Below are positions 61,097 through 64,000 of a stretch of 64,000 nt of DNA, piece by piece. The stretch spans positions 124,001-188,000 of the forward strand of contig JAVBNT010000006.1 of assembly GCA_031551355.1 (NCBI GenBank), given 5' to 3'. The notes under the pieces were generated by a model. The model saw only the letters and a program-made list of their open reading frames with translations, was not told where the DNA came from and searched no databases. The translations under genes were made by a program, and so were the position numbers. The DNA is from JAVBNT01 sp031551355 (lineage in GTDB: Bacteria; Vulcanimicrobiota; CADAWZ01). Position 1 is the first letter of the stretch. Every line of letters starts with the position of its first letter.

Positions 61097-61210
61097 TATG
61101 GATACCCGACGGAGTTTCTCCTCATGAAAACGGGGGCCAGTATGGCACCATGGTCCCTTTTTCAAGGGCTACAGCAATCGAATCAATACGGAGTTTTTCC
61201 GGTTACCATA
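61097..61210. other. Candidate structured non-coding segment
   Basis: The ends are inverted (TATGGATACCCG and, reversed, TATGGTAACCGG), and the 13-base motif ACGGAGTTTYTCC occurs twice as a direct repeat (61109-61121 and 61188-61200). Small GC hairpins lie between. No match to a riboswitch class I could recognise; it could be a small RNA, a leader or a decayed mobile element. Confidence 0.3.
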
Positions 61211-61389
61211 AACAGTTTTTTTATCAATCAAACTTTAACAAAAAGGAAGCTGTCGTGCTACAATGTCATTAAATTAGTATTTTTATAGCCGATTTTGACA
61301 TCTTTCGCTCTCTCACCGAGGGCACAGAGAATAAATGCCAGTTAAAAACTCTCTGTGTTCTCCTCTTCTCTGTGAGAAACCATTTTTTC

Positions 61390-61561
61390 TTAACACTACA
61401 ACGAACAGTTTTTTAAACTGTAGATACTGCGAACACAATATGCAAATTCAAAGTAGATTTTACAACATCAAAACGGTGTTGAAACGCCTGTGTAAGGGAG
61501 AATCAGTTATTAATTTGCTCGCAGTAATGTCGGAATTTTATTGTGTTCGCTGTAGTGTTAA
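61390..61561. mobile_element. MITE copy 2 (172 bp, TTAA ends)
   Basis: Same orientation, same inverted ends and same internal features as copy 1, with about ten base differences. The similarity extends a few bases past the TTAA ends on both sides. Confidence 0.85.
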
Positions 61562-61632
61562 CTTAATGACATTGGCAGGGCTAACGGCGGCCCCTATCAA
61601 AAATAAAATATAATCAAAACCGGTAAAAGAGT

Positions 61633-63348
61633 CTACTTACAGTTTTCGGACAAATATTTATTAATTATTTTGGCAATGTCTTTCATTACGGCGTCCCGGA
61701 AAGACGGCTTGGAAAGTTTTTGAGCGTCCGACATATTGCTGATAAAAGCAGTTTCTATTATAACCGCAGGCATGCCCGTATTGCGAAGAACATAATAACC
61801 GGACCTTATTATGCCTCTGTGATTCAAATCAAGCTCCGGGCTGAGAAAGTCGCAGTCAAAATATTTTGCCAGCTCATGATCTATATCCTTAGTCCAGTAG
61901 ACGGAAAAACCATTGACACTGGAAGATGTTGATGCATTACAGTGTACACTGAGAAATATGGAGGCATTATTAAGATTGGCAATATCCGCTCTTGCCTGCA
62001 GTTCCACCTTATCGGGAGAATATGCCCAGGATACGTCACGGTCGGTTTTTCTTGTGAAAATAACTTTCCAGCCATAGCTCTCAAGATATTTTGCCAATGC
62101 CAGTGACAGTTCCATGTTGATATATTTTTCGGAAATACCCAGACTTCTGTTACAGGCCCCGGCGTCACAGCCGCCGTGCCCGGGATCAATAACAACAATC
62201 GCTTTATTCTCAGGCGGTGCCGTCACACCGCTGCCGGTTGCCTCCGCCATTGAAGGCGGACCGTATTTAACGGAAAGCAGATAAGGATTTTTACCGGTTG
62301 TAAAAACAACCGGCACACTTTCCCCGGAAAAAGGAATCTTAATACGGACTACACCATAACTGCGGTTCATTTCAGAAATCTTTATTCCCGGAGAAAAAGA
62401 GGAAAGTTTTGCCATGTCTAATTTCTCTTCCGGCAAAGAAAGCATCGGCAGTTCAACAGTCATGTACTTGTTAGCCGGATCAATAACCCAAAAATATTGG
62501 AACGGACCGGATGCCGAAATATTAAGAACATTGTCCGAAGTCTCAATACTCCTGACCGACTCGGAGCGGTAGCTTGATTTCAACGGGAAGTCAGGCATAA
62601 ACTCAACAATGGTATCCGATGAGGACGGTGCCGAATAAACACGGCCAATCCAGTTCCCGGGAAAATTTACACAAACCCTGAGATTGCCGGCTGAATCCGG
62701 TTCCATTTTCGATGAGATTTCAAAAAGATCGCCTGATCGAACAGTAAAGTCAGACGGAACGGTATCGGGAAAAACAATCTCCGCATACCCCTTGTCAATT
62801 ATTGTTTTGGGGTTTACGGCCATAGAAGTTCTGTAAGTAACTCTAAACTGCCCTTGGGAATCATCGGCAATTATTTTGGTTACCGAGGAGTTAAAAGAGC
62901 AGGTATGCGAGTTCTCCGAAAAACTGCCGACAACAGCTCCGAACGCATCCAGCAGCTCTTCAAGAGGAACGAAAACCGTTCCTGAAGACGGATCTTTTAT
63001 ATATCCGCGCGGCTTTCTGATCTCCGCTCCACCCTTTTTATAACCGGTGGAATCTGATGTAAAATATATCTCACCGCTGTTGCCGATAATGGCAAGGGTA
63101 TCTCCGGATGAAGACCATGAATAATTAAAAAACAAATCGCGCCTGAAAGCGGAAGCTGACGGCTCACAAACAGGTATATAAACCGACGAAAAATTCGCAG
63201 AAGGGCCGCGCAGTGCAAAGGGCAAACTCCACGACTTCGCACCGCTTTTCAAGACAAGCGGCGGCGTCTGAATATCAAACGGCGCATTCGCAGCAAAGAG
63301 GTTTAAGGGTAATATTAAGAACAAAAGAATAAACAATAGCTGTTTCAT
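61633..63348 (-). CDS. AMIN-domain N-acetylmuramoyl-L-alanine amidase (amidase_3)
   Basis: 571 residues with signal peptide (LLFILLFLILPLNLFA). A copper-amine-oxidase-N-like region (about 60-150, with VFVPLEELLDAFGA) and AMIN-type beta domains lead to a C-terminal zinc amidase_3 of about 185 residues: VIDPGHGGCDAGA, a conserved Glu, IFLSVHCNAS, YVLRNTGMPAVIIETAFISN. Cuts the peptide stem from MurNAc during cell separation or remodelling. GGGAGG precedes the ATG. It lies 14 bases after the PTS gene on the same strand, but cotranscription is not implied functionally. Confidence 0.9.
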   Translation of the reverse strand: MKQLLFILLFLILPLNLFAANAPFDIQTPPLVLKSGAKSWSLPFALRGPSANFSSVYIPVCEPSASAFRRDLFFNYSWSSSGDTLAIIGNSGEIYFTSDSTGYKKGGAEIRKPRGYIKDPSSGTVFVPLEELLDAFGAVVGSFSENSHTCSFNSSVTKIIADDSQGQFRVTYRTSMAVNPKTIIDKGYAEIVFPDTVPSDFTVRSGDLFEISSKMEPDSAGNLRVCVNFPGNWIGRVYSAPSSSDTIVEFMPDFPLKSSYRSESVRSIETSDNVLNISASGPFQYFWVIDPANKYMTVELPMLSLPEEKLDMAKLSSFSPGIKISEMNRSYGVVRIKIPFSGESVPVVFTTGKNPYLLSVKYGPPSMAEATGSGVTAPPENKAIVVIDPGHGGCDAGACNRSLGISEKYINMELSLALAKYLESYGWKVIFTRKTDRDVSWAYSPDKVELQARADIANLNNASIFLSVHCNASTSSSVNGFSVYWTKDIDHELAKYFDCDFLSPELDLNHRGIIRSGYYVLRNTGMPAVIIETAFISNMSDAQKLSKPSFRDAVMKDIAKIINKYLSENCK

Positions 63349-63362
63349 GGAAACCTCCCGAT

Positions 63363-64000
63363 TTATTTTTTAAGTCTTTTTTCATAAGCTTTCAGAAAAG
63401 GCAGCCAGATACAGGAACTTATGAAAATATTAAATAAAAGCAGCAAAAAAGCCCTTGCATCCTGAGTGCAAAACGGAGCGCCAAGAAAAGCCGGCAAAAC
63501 CCAGGGCACTTCAATAAACGGCCTTGTTATCCAGCCAAACTTAAAAACAAAAAAAGCAACAACTCCGCAAACAATAGGCGACAGTATAAAAGGCACTGCC
63601 AAAATGGGGTTGGCAACGACAGGAAGCCCGAATAACAATGGCTCATTAACATTAAATAAAGAAGGAACCAGCGAGACCTTGCCAATGCGTTTCATATGAG
63701 GATTTTTAAAAAAAAGCAGCATAAACGGAACAGGCAGCGTAGTACCGGCACCGCCAATCCAGACAAACCACTGATAAAAAGGATATGCCGTGATCGTCGG
63801 CAGCAATATTCCCGGAGCAGCCATATGCGCCTCAGTATTGATAAGCAGAAACTTCTGCCATAAGGCAAAAAAGACACCGTTAATAACGGAAATGCCATGC
63901 AGCCCGGCAAAGCCGAATATGTGCATAAAAAAATTAACGGCAGCAACACACCAGACCGTATCCCCAAGCTTCTCCATCGGCTTCATAAAAGAGATAAGCC
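63363..64000 (-). CDS. PTS IIC permease, lactose/cellobiose family, partial
   Basis: The frame is open past the window end, so the N-terminal part is missing; 212 codons visible. Membrane-rich sequence with VPSLFNVNEPLLFGLPVVAN then PILAVPF, the substrate-binding loop (conserved Asn-Glu-Pro) of lactose/cellobiose IIC, and LHGISVINGVFF. Transports and helps phosphorylate a beta-disaccharide or similar sugar using IIA and IIB partners not in view. The GH1 enzyme at 30012 could use the same class of sugars, but they are 33 kb apart. Confidence 0.85.
   Translation of the reverse strand, partial: LISFMKPMEKLGDTVWCVAAVNFFMHIFGFAGLHGISVINGVFFALWQKFLLINTEAHMAAPGILLPTITAYPFYQWFVWIGGAGTTLPVPFMLLFFKNPHMKRIGKVSLVPSLFNVNEPLLFGLPVVANPILAVPFILSPIVCGVVAFFVFKFGWITRPFIEVPWVLPAFLGAPFCTQDARAFLLLLFNIFISSCIWLPFLKAYEKRLKK

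Larger units (their letters stand above)
60828..61632. other. 805-base intergenic region with MITE copy 2 and a structured segment
   Basis: Left 270 bases are AT-rich with only promoter-like sequence. 61097-61210 is a candidate structured segment (described separately) and 61390-61561 is MITE copy 2. No gene seen. Confidence 0.55.

Noticed and set aside
59497..61561. True composite transposon
   Set aside because: Neither copy encodes a transposase and no target duplication of the whole unit is seen; only MITE-type elements are supported.

Overview
The window is one contiguous bacterial segment of moderate GC with strong Shine-Dalgarno sites before most genes. It holds about 52 protein-coding genes, three tRNA genes, no rRNA and no CRISPR array. 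I cannot name the organism. Heptose isomerase GmhA, a tail-specific protease and many signal-peptide or lipobox proteins favour an outer-membrane (diderm) cell. Long-form HPF and a lactose/cellobiose-type PTS permease are common in Firmicutes but not limited to them. Eukaryote-like parts (Hanks-type kinase, caspase-fold lipoprotein, LIM/DA1-like peptidase) and many unassignable secreted proteins suggest a poorly sampled lineage.

Layout. 1-14.5 kb is mostly housekeeping: hpf, ctpA, miaB and a GAF protein on the minus strand; an arginase-fold enzyme; an alkaline-phosphatase-fold enzyme; a metal ABC transporter with yjbQ and a Ser/Thr kinase; an ArsB/SLC13-like permease; and a divergent HxlR/cupin pair. 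14.5-26.4 kb is the most unusual part: eight paralogous secreted proteins built from a repeated unit (GPF..G....LAxKYFGK at the start, RGxxVGDSxEK..xxYGxP further on). Some copies carry extra domains (a thioredoxin fold; zinc ribbons plus a DA1-like HExxH peptidase) and one is split by a frameshift. 26.4-30 kb is a module flanked by a 45-bp direct repeat, carrying a very AT-rich TIG/caspase-fold lipoprotein and a second lipoprotein. 30-36.6 kb has a GH1 glucosidase, a flavin split-barrel protein, tRNA-Val/Glu/CAU, a stand-alone DUF4384-like protein, a glycine-rich protein, a zinc-ribbon helical protein, and a GT4 glycosyltransferase with gmhA. 36.9-46 kb has a PRTase-fold gene and three YkgJ-TPR paralogs, an SPFH/UPF0158/zinc-ribbon/lipoprotein operon and a propeller protein. 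46.4-50.8 kb has infC-rpmI-rplT with an attenuator leader, a nitrilase, a DUF362 ferredoxin and a DUF1848 protein. 50.8-64 kb has a lipoprotein propeller, a giant six-PAS hybrid histidine kinase with its HPt partner, a propeller-like secreted protein, an EF-hand secreted protein between two copies of a MITE, an AMIN/amidase_3 cell-wall hydrolase and a partial PTS IIC.

How it fits together. Most accessory genes encode exported sensors, lipoproteins or envelope enzymes rather than metabolism. The best candidate for an undescribed system is the 14.5-26.4 kb family: a diversifying set of exported proteins that share one module and have acquired a redox fold and a peptidase. The functional reading of that family is inference. 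The paralogy, the fusions and the frameshift are visible directly.
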